Counted from the stretch's first letter, positions 17,669-25,955 are shown. The stretch is DNA of 64,000 nucleotides from Bacteroidales bacterium (GCA_009777095.1 WRMN01000006.1:1-64000), one strand, 5' to 3'. A program made the numbers and translations. The notes: generated from the letters alone by a model not told the origin.

Positions 17669-20155
17669 ATGATTTACCCTTCTAATTTTGAACAAAAAGT
17701 AGGTTTTGACCGTATTCGTGAACGTGTTTCAGGGCTGTGTTCCACCGTTTTAGGTCGTAAAAAGGTGCAGTCGGCAACTTTTCTTGCCGATATAGGGGAA
17801 TTGGAGGCCTTATTGTCGCAAACACAGGAAATGCGTACTATTTTGCTGATTGAGGAAGCTTTTCCGGATATTAATTATGTCGATGCCTCGGAATTTTTGA
17901 AGAAATTACATATAGAAGGAAGTTATATTGAAGTAGCTGAGTTAGTTATATTGAAAATTGCCATAGATACAGCCACGGCTATCGTCAATTTTTTTAAACG
18001 CTGTGAAGACGAAATTTACCCTTATTTGAAAAATTTGGCTTCAGGAATTGTGGTTTACCCTGCTGTTGCTCAACGTATCGACATGATAATCAACAAACAC
18101 GGCATGGTACGCGATAATGCTTCCCCTGAATTACAGCAGTTGCGCCGTGCTATCCATGAGAAACAAACGCAGGTAACCCGCCGAATGATAACTATACTTA
18201 AATTGGCACAAAATGAGGGACTTGTGGATAGCGAGGCAGATGTCGCCATTCGCGAGGGCCGCTCGGTAATACCGGTATCGGCAGTGAACAAACGGAAAAT
18301 CAAAGGCTTGGTTTACGACGAGTCAGCTACCGGAAAAACCGTATTCATTGAACCCATGGAAGTGGTGGAAATGAATAACGAGATTAAAGAATTGCAATAT
18401 GCCGAGCAACGCGAAATTATCAAGATACTCAGGGCCTTTACCGATTTTCTCCGTCCTTACTTGGAAGAAGTGAAAGCTATGGCCGACTTTTTGGGTGAGA
18501 TGGACTTTATCCGCGCTAAGGCGCGCTTGGCCGCAGCTATGGCGGCTACCAAGCCGATACTGCGCGACACGCCTTACATCGCCTTGCTGGAGGCGCGACA
18601 CCCTTTGTTGGAGCAGGCCCTGAAAAAAGAAGGAAAGCCCATAGTGCCGTTGAACCTTCGTTTAGATACCGAGAAGCATATTCTGATGATTTCGGGTCCC
18701 AATGCCGGCGGAAAGTCGGTGTGTTTGAAAACGGTAGGCCTTCTACAATACATGTTTCAGTGCGGCTTCCTGATTCCGGTTTCCGACGATTCGGAATTAG
18801 GCCTCTTCCATGATATTTTTATAGATATAGGCGATGAACAATCCTTGGAAAACGACCTGAGCACCTACAGTTCGCATTTGCTCAACATGAAGCATTTTTT
18901 GCGCAGTGCCGCAGCCAACTCGCTGGTGCTGATTGATGAGTTCGGCACGGGAACGGAGCCTGCCGCCGGAGGAGCTATCGCCGAGGCTATACTTACGCAG
19001 TTGATCGAACGCCGCACCTTTGGCGTAATTACCACGCACTATACTAATCTGAAATATTATGCCGCCACGGCGCAGGGCATCGTCAACGGCGCCATGCTTT
19101 TCGATGTGCAGCAAATACAACCGCTCTTCCGTTTGGAAACAGGTACGCCCGGCAGTTCTTTCGCTTTTGAACTGGCGCGTAAAATCGGTCTGCCCGAAGA
19201 AGTAGTGAAATTAGCGGAGTCCAAGGCCGGTGACCAATATGTGAATATCGAACGTAACCTGCGCGAAATTGCCCGAAATAAGCGTTACTGGGAAGAAAAA
19301 CGTAGCCGGATTAAGCAAACCGACAAGCATCTTGAGGATATTACCAATAAATACCAAGGCGAACTGACGGAAATTCAAAGCCTGCGTAAAAGCATTATCA
19401 AAGAAGCTAAGGAAGAAGCTAAGCAACTGCTTGCCGAGGCGAATAAGCGCATTGAACGTACTATTCTGGAAATTAAGGAAGCGCAAGCGGAAAAAGAACG
19501 CACAAAGTCGGCCAGAGTGCAGGTAGAAGAAATGAAAAAATCTTTGCAGGAAGAGGCCTCAACGGCGGTTGATGAGAAGATAGCGCGTAAGATTGAACAG
19601 TTGACACAGCGGCAGGAACGCCGCGCCCAACGTCAGGCGAAAAAGACAAATGTTACTGTTAAACAGCCTGTTGAAACGGAAGAACGTCCTTTAACCGTAG
19701 GAGATAAGGTACGTATGAAAGGACAAGACGGGGTAGGCGAGGTTATTTTGGCGACTGCAAAAAAAATCAACGTCGCTTTTGGAAGCATTATTACCAGTGT
19801 TTCGCCCGACAAGTTGGAACGCATATCGTCAAATGAATTTCGGAAAGCGGAGCGCACTAAGTCTGTGGTACATACGGCTGCTTCGGTGAATCTTTCGGAG
19901 CGCAGGCTGCACTTCAAGTCCACGATTGACGTGCGCGGACAAAGGGTAGAAGAGGCCATCAATAACATCAACTATTTTATTGACGAAGCAATGATGCTAG
20001 GCTGCAGCGAGGTAAAAATCCTGCACGGCAAAGGCACCGGTGCGCTGAAAGAAGAAATACGAAAAGTCTTGCGCACCATTGGCGGCATCAAATCTATCGC
20101 CGACGAGCATGTAGAATTTGGCGGCGCCGGCATCACGGTGGTCGTGTTTGAGTAA
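17669..20155 (+). CDS. mutS2: endonuclease MutS2
   Basis: An 828-residue MutS2. It has a MutS-like core and clamp (about 1-310), Walker A GPNAGGKS (about 342-349), Walker B LVLIDEFGTGTEP (about 419-431), a long charged coiled coil (about 520-660) and a C-terminal Smr endonuclease domain (STIDVRGQRVEEA, LHGKGTGALKEEIR; about 750-828). MutS2 suppresses recombination and, in some bacteria, acts on stalled or collided ribosomes. Length and domain order are typical. The start is set by the promoter box four bases upstream. Confidence 0.95.
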   Translation: MIYPSNFEQKVGFDRIRERVSGLCSTVLGRKKVQSATFLADIGELEALLSQTQEMRTILLIEEAFPDINYVDASEFLKKLHIEGSYIEVAELVILKIAIDTATAIVNFFKRCEDEIYPYLKNLASGIVVYPAVAQRIDMIINKHGMVRDNASPELQQLRRAIHEKQTQVTRRMITILKLAQNEGLVDSEADVAIREGRSVIPVSAVNKRKIKGLVYDESATGKTVFIEPMEVVEMNNEIKELQYAEQREIIKILRAFTDFLRPYLEEVKAMADFLGEMDFIRAKARLAAAMAATKPILRDTPYIALLEARHPLLEQALKKEGKPIVPLNLRLDTEKHILMISGPNAGGKSVCLKTVGLLQYMFQCGFLIPVSDDSELGLFHDIFIDIGDEQSLENDLSTYSSHLLNMKHFLRSAAANSLVLIDEFGTGTEPAAGGAIAEAILTQLIERRTFGVITTHYTNLKYYAATAQGIVNGAMLFDVQQIQPLFRLETGTPGSSFAFELARKIGLPEEVVKLAESKAGDQYVNIERNLREIARNKRYWEEKRSRIKQTDKHLEDITNKYQGELTEIQSLRKSIIKEAKEEAKQLLAEANKRIERTILEIKEAQAEKERTKSARVQVEEMKKSLQEEASTAVDEKIARKIEQLTQRQERRAQRQAKKTNVTVKQPVETEERPLTVGDKVRMKGQDGVGEVILATAKKINVAFGSIITSVSPDKLERISSNEFRKAERTKSVVHTAASVNLSERRLHFKSTIDVRGQRVEEAINNINYFIDEAMMLGCSEVKILHGKGTGALKEEIRKVLRTIGGIKSIADEHVEFGGAGITVVVFE

Positions 20156-20253
20156 TTCTAAAAATAATTCGTATTTAATAAATGACCTTGTTGCACCGTT
20201 AAAAATAAATTAAGATATATTTGGAGGGTACCCAAGATTTAAATTATTTTACC

Positions 20254-20261
20254 TACCTTTG
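20254..20261 (+). promoter_or_regulatory. -7 box (TACCTTTG) for tRNA-Arg
   Basis: Exact match 18 bases before the first base of the mature tRNA. Confidence 0.65.
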
Positions 20262-20279
20262 CAGTCCGATTTTTACAAA

Positions 20280-20353
20280 GGCCACGTAGTTCAGTTGAAT
20301 AGAACGTCAGATTCCGGTTCTGAAAGTCGGGGGTTTGAGTCCCTCCGTGGTCA
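20280..20353 (+). tRNA. tRNA-Arg (anticodon CCG)
   Basis: A 74-base cloverleaf. The acceptor stem GGCCACG pairs with CGTGGTC (one G-T). The D arm is GTTCAGTTGAATAGAAC. The anticodon stem TCAGA/TCTGA holds the loop TTCCGGT with CCG at 20314-20316. The T arm is GGGGG-TTTGAGT-CCCTC. The discriminator base is A. CCA is not encoded. Confidence 0.95.
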
Positions 20354-20428
20354 CAAGGAAAATGCCTCCTGCATGTGTAATTTCGGATTTAGTCAATTCA
20401 GGTAGATTTCGTGTTTTTGTAAAAAAAT

Positions 20429-20530
20429 ATGAAATGCCCCAAGTGCCAATCAACTAATCGAGTAAAGAATGGGATAGTAAGAAACCTGCAACGTTACAAG
20501 TGTAAAGATTGTGCATGCAAATATCCCTAA
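20429..20530 (+). pseudogene. fragment of an IS1-like transposase (zinc-ribbon N-terminus)
   Basis: A 33-codon open frame, MKCPKCQSTNRVKNGIVRNL and so on, ending CKDCACKYP then TAA. The two CxxC pairs around QRYKCKDC are the zinc ribbon that opens IS1-family InsA-type proteins, but the frame stops before any helix-turn-helix or DDE part. It lies 75 bases after tRNA-Arg and just before a terminator. It is best read as a truncated insertion-sequence remnant. Confidence 0.55.
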
Positions 20531-20546
20531 TTAATTTATAGTCAAT

Positions 20547-20584
20547 AAAAAAGAGTTGAGCATTAAAATCCTCAACTCTTTTTT
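20547..20584. terminator. bidirectional terminator
   Basis: A perfect 14-bp stem (20547-20560 with 20571-20584) with A and T runs at its foot on both sides. It can end minus-strand transcription from the gene at 20607 and plus-strand transcription from tRNA-Arg. Confidence 0.8.
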
Positions 20585-20606
20585 TCTGTGTTATAATGCT
20601 TTGTTT

Positions 20607-20996
20607 TTATTTCTTAATTGCTGCAAGGATTTTTTCTTCAAAGAAAACAGCAAGAGCAAAAATAACTACAAGAATCAAGCCGAACCCAATGCTAAGAAAC
20701 GGAGTCGAAAGAACAGCTATAAGCGCTAACACGCTACCACCAAGAACTGCAAGTTTTGCTATGCACGATAAGGTAAACTTAGGTGCAAGCTCAATTTCTT
20801 TGGTAAGATTAACAAAAATCAGCGCTGCCGCGCCTGCTACAATAAGCAGGATTGATAATAGCGTAAGGAAATTGCCGCTGAAAAAATTAAATCCACTCAT
20901 GGAAACCCAGCCGCCAACAGATGCAAATGGCAGCAAGCAGCAAATAAGAATCAGCGCACCGCCGATAAGTTTAAAATTTTTAGTCAATAGTTCCAT
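20607..20996 (-). CDS. small polytopic membrane protein of unknown function
   Basis: A 129-residue, strongly hydrophobic protein with about four membrane segments (roughly 10-30, 42-65, 80-98 and 100-122). It has no charged motif of a known transporter family. It has its own promoter box (TAACTTTG, 21041-21048) and a terminator 23 bases past its stop, so it is monocistronic. I do not recognise a family. Confidence 0.6.
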   Translation of the reverse strand: MELLTKNFKLIGGALILICCLLPFASVGGWVSMSGFNFFSGNFLTLLSILLIVAGAAALIFVNLTKEIELAPKFTLSCIAKLAVLGGSVLALIAVLSTPFLSIGFGLILVVIFALAVFFEEKILAAIKK

Positions 20997-21040
20997 AATT
21001 CATAGTTTTTAAAGGTTACGTTTAAGTATAATATCGCTGA

Positions 21041-21048
21041 CAAAGTTA
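21041..21048 (-). promoter_or_regulatory. -7 box (TAACTTTG) for the small membrane protein
   Basis: Exact TAnnTTTG match 44 bases upstream of the ATG at 20996. Confidence 0.55.
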
Positions 21049-21183
21049 GTATAAATTTTCATATAAAAAAAACATTATTGATTTTTTGTTAACAAATCAT
21101 GAAATTAGTAGTTATAGGTATATCCTTAATTTTTAATTTATTAAGTTTTATTTATTGACTGTTAATCGTAATTCATAATAAAT

Positions 21184-21234
21184 AAAAAGAGCTGAGGCTT
21201 AAAATAAACCTCAACTCCTCACGAGGCTCTTTTG
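21184..21234 (-). terminator. terminator-like hairpin after the beta-barrel gene
   Basis: Nested inverted repeats: outer AAAAGAGC with GGCTCTTTT, inner TGAGG with CCTCA. On the minus strand a short T run follows. It lies 35 bases past the stop of the gene at 21269. Confidence 0.5.
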
Positions 21235-21268
21235 TCGGAGAGCCTAAGAAACACACACTGTTTTTTGC

Positions 21269-21784
21269 TTAAAATTTATAGGCTAAACCTAATGAAATAA
21301 TCATGCGGGTGCCATTTTTGAGCCATGTTTTAAATTCGGCGTTCAATACCAAGCTTTCCGACAAGGCAATATCAATGCCTGCACCCAACGAAAACGCAAA
21401 ATCGCTGGTGGAACCGCCACCGTAAGAACCCCATTCTCCGAAATCAACCGATGACACCGATGAGCCAACAATGCCTAAACCGGCTGCAGGATAAATCGCT
21501 ATCGTTTCGGCAACAGAAAATAGATAGTGTCCGAAAACCATTGCACCCCACATGCCCAACTCATTCTTTTTGAGGAAGTAATCGAATGCGCCGGCCAAAC
21601 GGATAGGATCGGTGAGATTGTAGGTTGCTTTAGCACCTATACCATAATTGGTAAAGCTGTCGCCGAAGCCCAAAAGACCGTTAGCGCCAATAGCAAAGTC
21701 GCCTTGTTTAAATTGTGCATTAGCTGCCACACTCATTGTTACTGCGATAAATACAATCGCCATTTTCTTAAAAAAGTTTTTCAT
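21269..21784 (-). CDS. outer-membrane beta-barrel protein, porin-like
   Basis: A 171-residue protein with a signal peptide (residues 1-23, ending ANA). Alternating amphipathic strands with many glycines and aromatics lead to a C-terminal phenylalanine (SLGLAYKF), the usual barrel-insertion signal. The size fits an eight-stranded barrel of the OMP_b-brl type. It follows a 50-residue gene and the YIP1 gene on the same strand. Substrate or ligand cannot be deduced. Confidence 0.7.
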   Translation of the reverse strand: MKNFFKKMAIVFIAVTMSVAANAQFKQGDFAIGANGLLGFGDSFTNYGIGAKATYNLTDPIRLAGAFDYFLKKNELGMWGAMVFGHYLFSVAETIAIYPAAGLGIVGSSVSSVDFGEWGSYGGGSTSDFAFSLGAGIDIALSESLVLNAEFKTWLKNGTRMIISLGLAYKF

Positions 21785-21847
21785 TTGTTTAATTTTTAAT
21801 AAGTTAATAATAAATAGGTTTATTTTAAGTTTTTAATCCTTTAATTG

Positions 21848-22000
21848 TCAATTCTTCATTTGCCTCCTTCCTTCCGCTGCTTTGCGGAATTCCTTTTGCG
21901 CCTGTTCCATCTTGTCGTAGATACTTTTGATGGCCCTGACCTCTTCTTCGGGAACGAAAACTACCTTATCATCGTCCGGTAATTCCTGTTTTTTATCCAT
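21848..22000 (-). CDS. small charged hypothetical protein
   Basis: A 50-residue open frame starting MDKKQELPDDDKVVFVPEEE and continuing into a basic helix (KMEQAQKEFRKAAEGRRQ). It has good coding character and starts 21 bases after the YIP1 stop, so it is probably the second gene of that operon. It is predicted soluble and helical. No family is recognised. Confidence 0.5.
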   Translation of the reverse strand: MDKKQELPDDDKVVFVPEEEVRAIKSIYDKMEQAQKEFRKAAEGRRQMKN

Positions 22001-22020
22001 ATCAACAATGTTTTAATTAG

Positions 22021-22617
22021 CTAAAAGTTGAAAGAGCCCATGCCGCCCATTCCACGCAATAATACCGCCGTCATCACCATCGACAAGATGGCAGCTACGG
22101 CTACAGTCGCAATCAGGCTGATTACAAAATACGAAGATTGTTTCTCGGCGGGGGCTTTCATCATTGGTTGCAGGCCTATGTAGAGCAAATACAAGCCATA
22201 AATTCCGCACAGGGAAGCTAACCACCAAAGCGAGGGTAAAATGTAGCATATACCGCCAACGAACATGGGCGTATAGGCGTATGCTACGAGTGAAAAAGCG
22301 CGGTTAAAGTCCTTTTTTGCCCCGAAATTGTCAGCCAGTGCGTTGACAATAAATGCAGTAAGATAAACTCCTCCATACATGCTTATCAATTGCACAATGG
22401 CTTGGCGTATTCCCCAGTCCATAGAACTGATGCGCACGCCCCACACCGAATAGCCTATCAGTCCGTAGCCGATAAAGGCTGCAATGGCGGGTATTAGCGC
22501 CAGCGGCACAACGTAGCTTGTAAATACTTTTGCGTGAGGCGCATTTTCCGCCTCAATGGTCGGCCACTCCGTTTTGGGGCTGACCAAAATGTTTTTAATT
22601 CTGTTAATCATAATCAT
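22021..22617 (-). CDS. YIP1-family membrane protein
   Basis: About 198 residues. The start MIMINRIKNILVSPKTEW matches the usual opening of bacterial Yip1-domain proteins, in which a short helix and SPKTEW precede five membrane segments. ATGs at 22638 and 22611 are alternatives. Hydrophobic segments lie at about 35-60, 75-95, 110-130, 135-155 and 165-190. Function in bacteria is unknown. The upstream leader contains one of three copies of a repeated terminator hairpin (22647-22682), so expression may depend on read-through. Confidence 0.75.
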   Translation of the reverse strand: MIMINRIKNILVSPKTEWPTIEAENAPHAKVFTSYVVPLALIPAIAAFIGYGLIGYSVWGVRISSMDWGIRQAIVQLISMYGGVYLTAFIVNALADNFGAKKDFNRAFSLVAYAYTPMFVGGICYILPSLWWLASLCGIYGLYLLYIGLQPMMKAPAEKQSSYFVISLIATVAVAAILSMVMTAVLLRGMGGMGSFNF

Positions 22618-22646
22618 ATTTTTAATTGAATTTTTCATTAAATAAA

Positions 22647-22682
22647 AAAGCGTGTAAACTTTGTTATTGGTTTACACGCTTT
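22647..22682 (-). terminator. terminator hairpin of repeat unit 3
   Basis: A perfect 13-bp stem (22647-22659 with 22670-22682; arm AAAGCGTGTAAAC) with T residues after it on the minus strand. It is almost identical to hairpins at 24649 and 27035. It lies after the YafQ-type toxin gene and before the YIP1 gene. Confidence 0.8.
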
Positions 22683-22707
22683 GTATTCGTAAGAATGGAT
22701 TGTTTTG

Positions 22708-22980
22708 TTAAAACAGGTCGGAATGTGTGCCTGTGCGGATAAGCACAAGTGTTAGAATTTGTTTATCTATTTTGTATATCAATAGCCAATCAGGGCGGAT
22801 ATGACATTCTCTATATCCTGTAAAATTACCTTTTAAGGCGTGGTCTTTATGCTTTGGCAAAAGCGGCTGTTCGTTTGACAGCAATTTGACTACCTCGTCC
22901 AACTCCGCCTTGGGGAGATTGCGACGTTTCATCAATTCCAAATCCTTTAGGTATTGATTGGTAAACGCAATTTTAAGCAT
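22708..22980 (-). CDS. YafQ/RelE-type mRNA interferase toxin
   Basis: A 90-residue protein with the YafQ-subgroup signature: LKGNFTGYRECHIRPDWLLIYKI (conserved H, D and Y residues) and the C-terminal LIRTGTHSDLF. YafQ toxins cut mRNA in the ribosomal A site. Its start overlaps the antitoxin gene by 8 bases, the normal translational coupling of such modules. The pair sits between the two arms of repeat unit 3. Confidence 0.88.
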   Translation of the reverse strand: MLKIAFTNQYLKDLELMKRRNLPKAELDEVVKLLSNEQPLLPKHKDHALKGNFTGYRECHIRPDWLLIYKIDKQILTLVLIRTGTHSDLF

Positions 22981-23191
22981 ATTTGGAAGTGTGCTTTAAG
23001 TAATCAACATAAGAGTCACAAACCACAACATTTCCGTTTTCAGCATCTTGTATTGCTTCTTGGGTAAGATAACTGTTGTTTGTTTCCCTATGATCTTTTA
23101 CTTTAAAAACATTATCCATAGCAAGAATAACTTCTATTATTCTGTTTGCTAATTTATTGCGTGCATTATATTCTAATGTTATGGTAGCCAT
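22973..23191 (-). CDS. antitoxin of the YafQ-type module
   Basis: A 72-residue protein starting MATITLEYNARNKLANRIIE. It has a beta-strand followed by helices, resembling ribbon-helix-helix RelB/DinJ-like antitoxins, and an acidic middle. It precedes and overlaps the toxin gene by 8 bases. The promoter box TATCTTTG lies 28 bases upstream. Identification is mostly by position, as the sequence is divergent. Confidence 0.75.
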   Translation of the reverse strand: MATITLEYNARNKLANRIIEVILAMDNVFKVKDHRETNNSYLTQEAIQDAENGNVVVCDSYVDYLKHTSKYA

Positions 23192-23219
23192 AATCTTTAC
23201 AGTTTATGAAAATCAACTG

Positions 23220-23227
23220 CAAAGATA
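23220..23227 (-). promoter_or_regulatory. -7 box (TATCTTTG) for the toxin-antitoxin module
   Basis: Exact match. The TTG of the repeated 25-mer lies about 19 bases further upstream, where a -33 element would be, so unit 3 may double as the module's promoter. Confidence 0.65.
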
Positions 23228-23237
23228 CGAATATTTA

Positions 23238-23262
23238 CGTGTAAACCAATATGTCAAAGAAC
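23238..23262 (-). repeat. 25-mer of repeat unit 3
   Basis: One of three copies (also 24778-24802 and 27106-27130) differing at one base. Its 3' half on the minus strand, ATTGGTTTACACG, is complementary to the 5' arm of the hairpin at 22647-22682. Confidence 0.85.
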
Positions 23263-23277
23263 ATTTTTCAACTACGA

Positions 23278-23308
23278 TGCGGGGCGACCGCAAAGGTGCG
23301 CCCCTGCA
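23278..23308. repeat. GC-rich palindromic repeat
   Basis: An imperfect hairpin around GGGGCG and CGCCCC, closely matched by 27147-27175. It lies 10 bases past the stop of the OmpA/LamG gene. There is no T run after it, so it looks like a dispersed REP-type palindrome rather than an intrinsic terminator. Confidence 0.6.
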
Positions 23309-23317
23309 TTACAATTG

Positions 23318-24607
23318 TCAATTGATCTTCACAAACTCCACTCTCCGATTTTTGGCTCTGCCCTCATCGGTGCCGTTATCGGCAATAGGGTTATTCTGTC
23401 CCTTGCCGGCAGCGGCGAGCCTGTCGGCGGAGACACCCAAGGCTACTAACTTGTCAACAATAGCTTTGCTGCGGGCTTCGCTCAATGTTTGATTGTTGGC
23501 CGCACTGCCTGTGCTGTCGGTATGGCCTTCGACTGAAAATTTCAGGTCGGGATTTTCCGTCATTAGCGTAACGATGCGGTTGATTTCGCCCATGCTTTCG
23601 GGCTTTATCGTGCTTTTGCCCACATCAAACGTGATGCCGTAGGTGATGAATTTGCCGTCGCTCATCATGCGGTCGTAGAGGGGGACGGCGCCTTTGGCGA
23701 AACGGATATTAGTAAGCGCTCCGCCCGATGCGCCGTTCATTGGAAAATCCGAATACATAAAGCTCGCCGGCTGCGTCATATTGGGGATATTGCCTAAGCG
23801 AATACCATCTAAGTATATTTTCAAAGCCCGCTGGTTGAACGAAATTGCAAGGTGATGCCAACCTTCAAAATTTATTGCGGGATTTGAACTCCCTTTAACG
23901 GTTTCACCGGAAGTCGAACGGTAATTCCAACTCAGATGATAGTTAACCCTGTTGTCAAATTCTATCTCCATAACCTGTTTCCCTGTTGCATCATAAAAAT
24001 ACATCCTGTACCATTGGTTTCCGGGTTTTGGTTTCAACATCAAATCCATTTCGAGGGTAAACTTTTCGGGCAGATAGTTTTTCATATCTTTCATTAAAGG
24101 CACAATCTCTGTTATTACGCCCGGGTCCCTGACAATGGCTTTCTTGCCATTGATGGAAGCCACTTCGGCACTCCCTTTTTTCAAATCCCACATGGAGGGA
24201 AACTCACCCAATTGCTCATTGTCCATCAGGTCTTCAAAGAAAATCTCATCGCCGGGAACAAAATCGCTCTTGGCGTATGCCATCTCCAAAGCATTTCCGC
24301 CCTGCTGCGGCGTTTGTGCCTGCGTTTCGGCGGGTGCGGACGCAGTGTTTGCACTGCCACTGTTGGCGGGAGCCTGCTGCTGCTGTTGGTTGTTGTCCTT
24401 ACCATCGCCTTTATAGGTGTTGGGGTCGGTGGCTTTATCAATACTGCCACTCACCGCCTGATCGGTTTTCTGTTCGGTCTTGCGGATAGCAGCGTTTTCG
24501 GCAGCCTTTGCCGCTGCATCGCCCAATTTTTTGAAGAACTGCGCCTGCGCCGTGCTGCAGATGAGCGAAAGCGCTAATGTTACTAATACTAATTTTACTA
24601 TTTTCAT
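23318..24607 (-). CDS. secreted LamG-like/OmpA-domain protein
   Basis: A 429-residue protein. The signal peptide (residues 1-22, ending AQA) is nearly the same as in the two genes upstream. A Gln/Ala-rich low-complexity linker covers about 50-105. A concanavalin/LamG-like domain covers about 118-305 (FTLEMDLML, GWHHLAISFNQRALKIYLDG). The OmpA peptidoglycan-binding domain occupies about 318-429 (ITFDVGKSTI, VEGHTDSTGSAANN, KNRRVEF). It is probably an outer-membrane or periplasmic protein tethered to peptidoglycan. The leader carries repeat unit 2. Confidence 0.82.
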   Translation of the reverse strand: MKIVKLVLVTLALSLICSTAQAQFFKKLGDAAAKAAENAAIRKTEQKTDQAVSGSIDKATDPNTYKGDGKDNNQQQQQAPANSGSANTASAPAETQAQTPQQGGNALEMAYAKSDFVPGDEIFFEDLMDNEQLGEFPSMWDLKKGSAEVASINGKKAIVRDPGVITEIVPLMKDMKNYLPEKFTLEMDLMLKPKPGNQWYRMYFYDATGKQVMEIEFDNRVNYHLSWNYRSTSGETVKGSSNPAINFEGWHHLAISFNQRALKIYLDGIRLGNIPNMTQPASFMYSDFPMNGASGGALTNIRFAKGAVPLYDRMMSDGKFITYGITFDVGKSTIKPESMGEINRIVTLMTENPDLKFSVEGHTDSTGSAANNQTLSEARSKAIVDKLVALGVSADRLAAAGKGQNNPIADNGTDEGRAKNRRVEFVKIN

Positions 24608-24648
24608 GATTTTAGAATTTATTTTTATTAATGATTAAGATACAAGAA

Positions 24649-24686
24649 AAAGCGTGTAAACACTTTGTAATTGGTTTACACGCTTT
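24649..24686 (-). terminator. terminator hairpin of repeat unit 2
   Basis: A perfect 13-bp stem (24649-24661 with 24674-24686) followed by a T run on the minus strand. It lies within the leader of the OmpA/LamG gene, 42 bases before its ATG. Confidence 0.8.
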
Positions 24687-24777
24687 TATTTCGTATGTTC
24701 GGTATGATTAAACTAAGCCGTTTATTCTTTTCAGATGCTCGATTTCTTATAACTTTATAAAATTTTTAACGAAATTT

Positions 24778-24802
24778 CGTGTAAACCAATATATCAAAGA
24801 AC
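24778..24802 (-). repeat. 25-mer of repeat unit 2
   Basis: Identical to the copy at 27106-27130. It is the inverted counterpart of the hairpin arm and loop at 24649-24673. Confidence 0.85.
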
Positions 24803-24857
24803 GGGTAATTCAATTATGAATTATGAGTTTTGAATTATGAATGTGTGTCATTCTTAA

Positions 24858-25934
24858 TTACCTTGCCGGCAGTGTTGTTACGCTTGATGTTGCGTCAAGG
24901 TACTGCCCTGCAATACTAAATCCTATTGACGGCATTTTCTGCGCAGTTGCAGTGCCTCCGCTTGCCCGAATGGATTGCGCAGTCAGTTCGTCGTAGCGGG
25001 CTACATCGGCAAGTTTCGTCTTGATGCGCCCCTGCATTTTGCCCACCTGATTACGCCAGAGGGTATAACATTCCGTAAAGCGGGCGGCATTAAGACTATT
25101 GACTGTTCGCTGTTCCGCTTCGGTGTATGCGTCCCCATGCGACCCTCCAGTGCGCCGAACTGCGGCAACCTGCGGGTCATACCTTGCATGAATTTCCATT
25201 ATCTTTTGCGCTACTTCTTCTGTTTCTTGTTGGTTTAGGCGGTCAATTTCCTGCCAGCGGTCGCTAATCTGTTTGAGTTCGGCAGAGACTTGCGCCTGCG
25301 CTTGAGCGCTCGCTGCCTGTGTTTGCGCCTGCGCCCGCTGATTTTGTGCCTGGGGCGAATTGGCGGCTGCTTGCACCCGTTGCTTGCGGTCGCCCTGATT
25401 CATGTAAGCTTCCCGCTGCCTGTCGTTCATCTTTTCCATTGCCATGATTTCCTCGGCGGTTAAGCCCGTGTTGTTTGCGCCGCTGCCCAGCAGGGTTGCC
25501 ATGATTTCATCGTCGCTTTTGCTTCCGAGGGCTTCCAACTGCGCAATAGACATATTGCCCAAACCTGCGGCCGACATTCGTGCTGAGGTCTGCTGCTGCG
25601 CAAAGGCCTCCAATTGCGCGTCGCTCATATTCTGAATTTCGTTTACCGAGCGTCCGATCGTCTGTTGCGTCATTCGGTCGGCATCGCTCCTTGCGGCAAC
25701 TTCCGCACCGGCGCTTGCCCTGTCGGCTGCTTCCTTGCCTTTTTCGCGAAGCACCTGAATCTGATTGTGGAAAGCCTCAATAACTGGATTATTAAAGTCA
25801 TCGGCCGCCAAATTTGCCACTGACGGAAGGTCGGGACATTGCCCAATAATGGCTTCGGGCGTTGATTGCGCTTTCGCTACACTGCACGCGAGCAAAAGCA
25901 CAAAGGTTACTGATATTAGTTTTACTATTTTCAT
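24858..25934 (-). CDS. secreted coiled-coil protein, paralogue of the next gene upstream
   Basis: A 358-residue protein. Signal peptide MKIVKLISVTFVLLLACSVAKAQ, then STPEAIIGQCPDLP, a segment shared almost exactly with the 346-residue protein encoded just upstream. The rest is Ala/Gln/Glu-rich and helical (ARSDADRMTQ, QAQNQRAQAQTQAASAQAQA), with a shared EEIMAMEKMNDRQREAYMNQ motif. It is predicted periplasmic. It starts 21 bases after the upstream gene and so belongs to its operon. No family function is recognised; a tandem duplication is evident. Confidence 0.65.
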   Translation of the reverse strand: MKIVKLISVTFVLLLACSVAKAQSTPEAIIGQCPDLPSVANLAADDFNNPVIEAFHNQIQVLREKGKEAADRASAGAEVAARSDADRMTQQTIGRSVNEIQNMSDAQLEAFAQQQTSARMSAAGLGNMSIAQLEALGSKSDDEIMATLLGSGANNTGLTAEEIMAMEKMNDRQREAYMNQGDRKQRVQAAANSPQAQNQRAQAQTQAASAQAQAQVSAELKQISDRWQEIDRLNQQETEEVAQKIMEIHARYDPQVAAVRRTGGSHGDAYTEAEQRTVNSLNAARFTECYTLWRNQVGKMQGRIKTKLADVARYDELTAQSIRASGGTATAQKMPSIGFSIAGQYLDATSSVTTLPAR

Positions 25935-25955
25935 TGGTGTTCGATCTTTGATTGA

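Noticed and set aside
23278-23308. GC-rich palindrome as intrinsic terminator of the OmpA/LamG gene
   Set aside because: No T run follows on the minus strand, and a related copy at 27147 also lacks one. It is listed as a dispersed repeat instead.
24212-24577. 121-codon plus-strand open frame in the OmpA/LamG gene
   Set aside because: It covers the Gln/Ala-rich linker on the other strand, where low complexity keeps all frames open.
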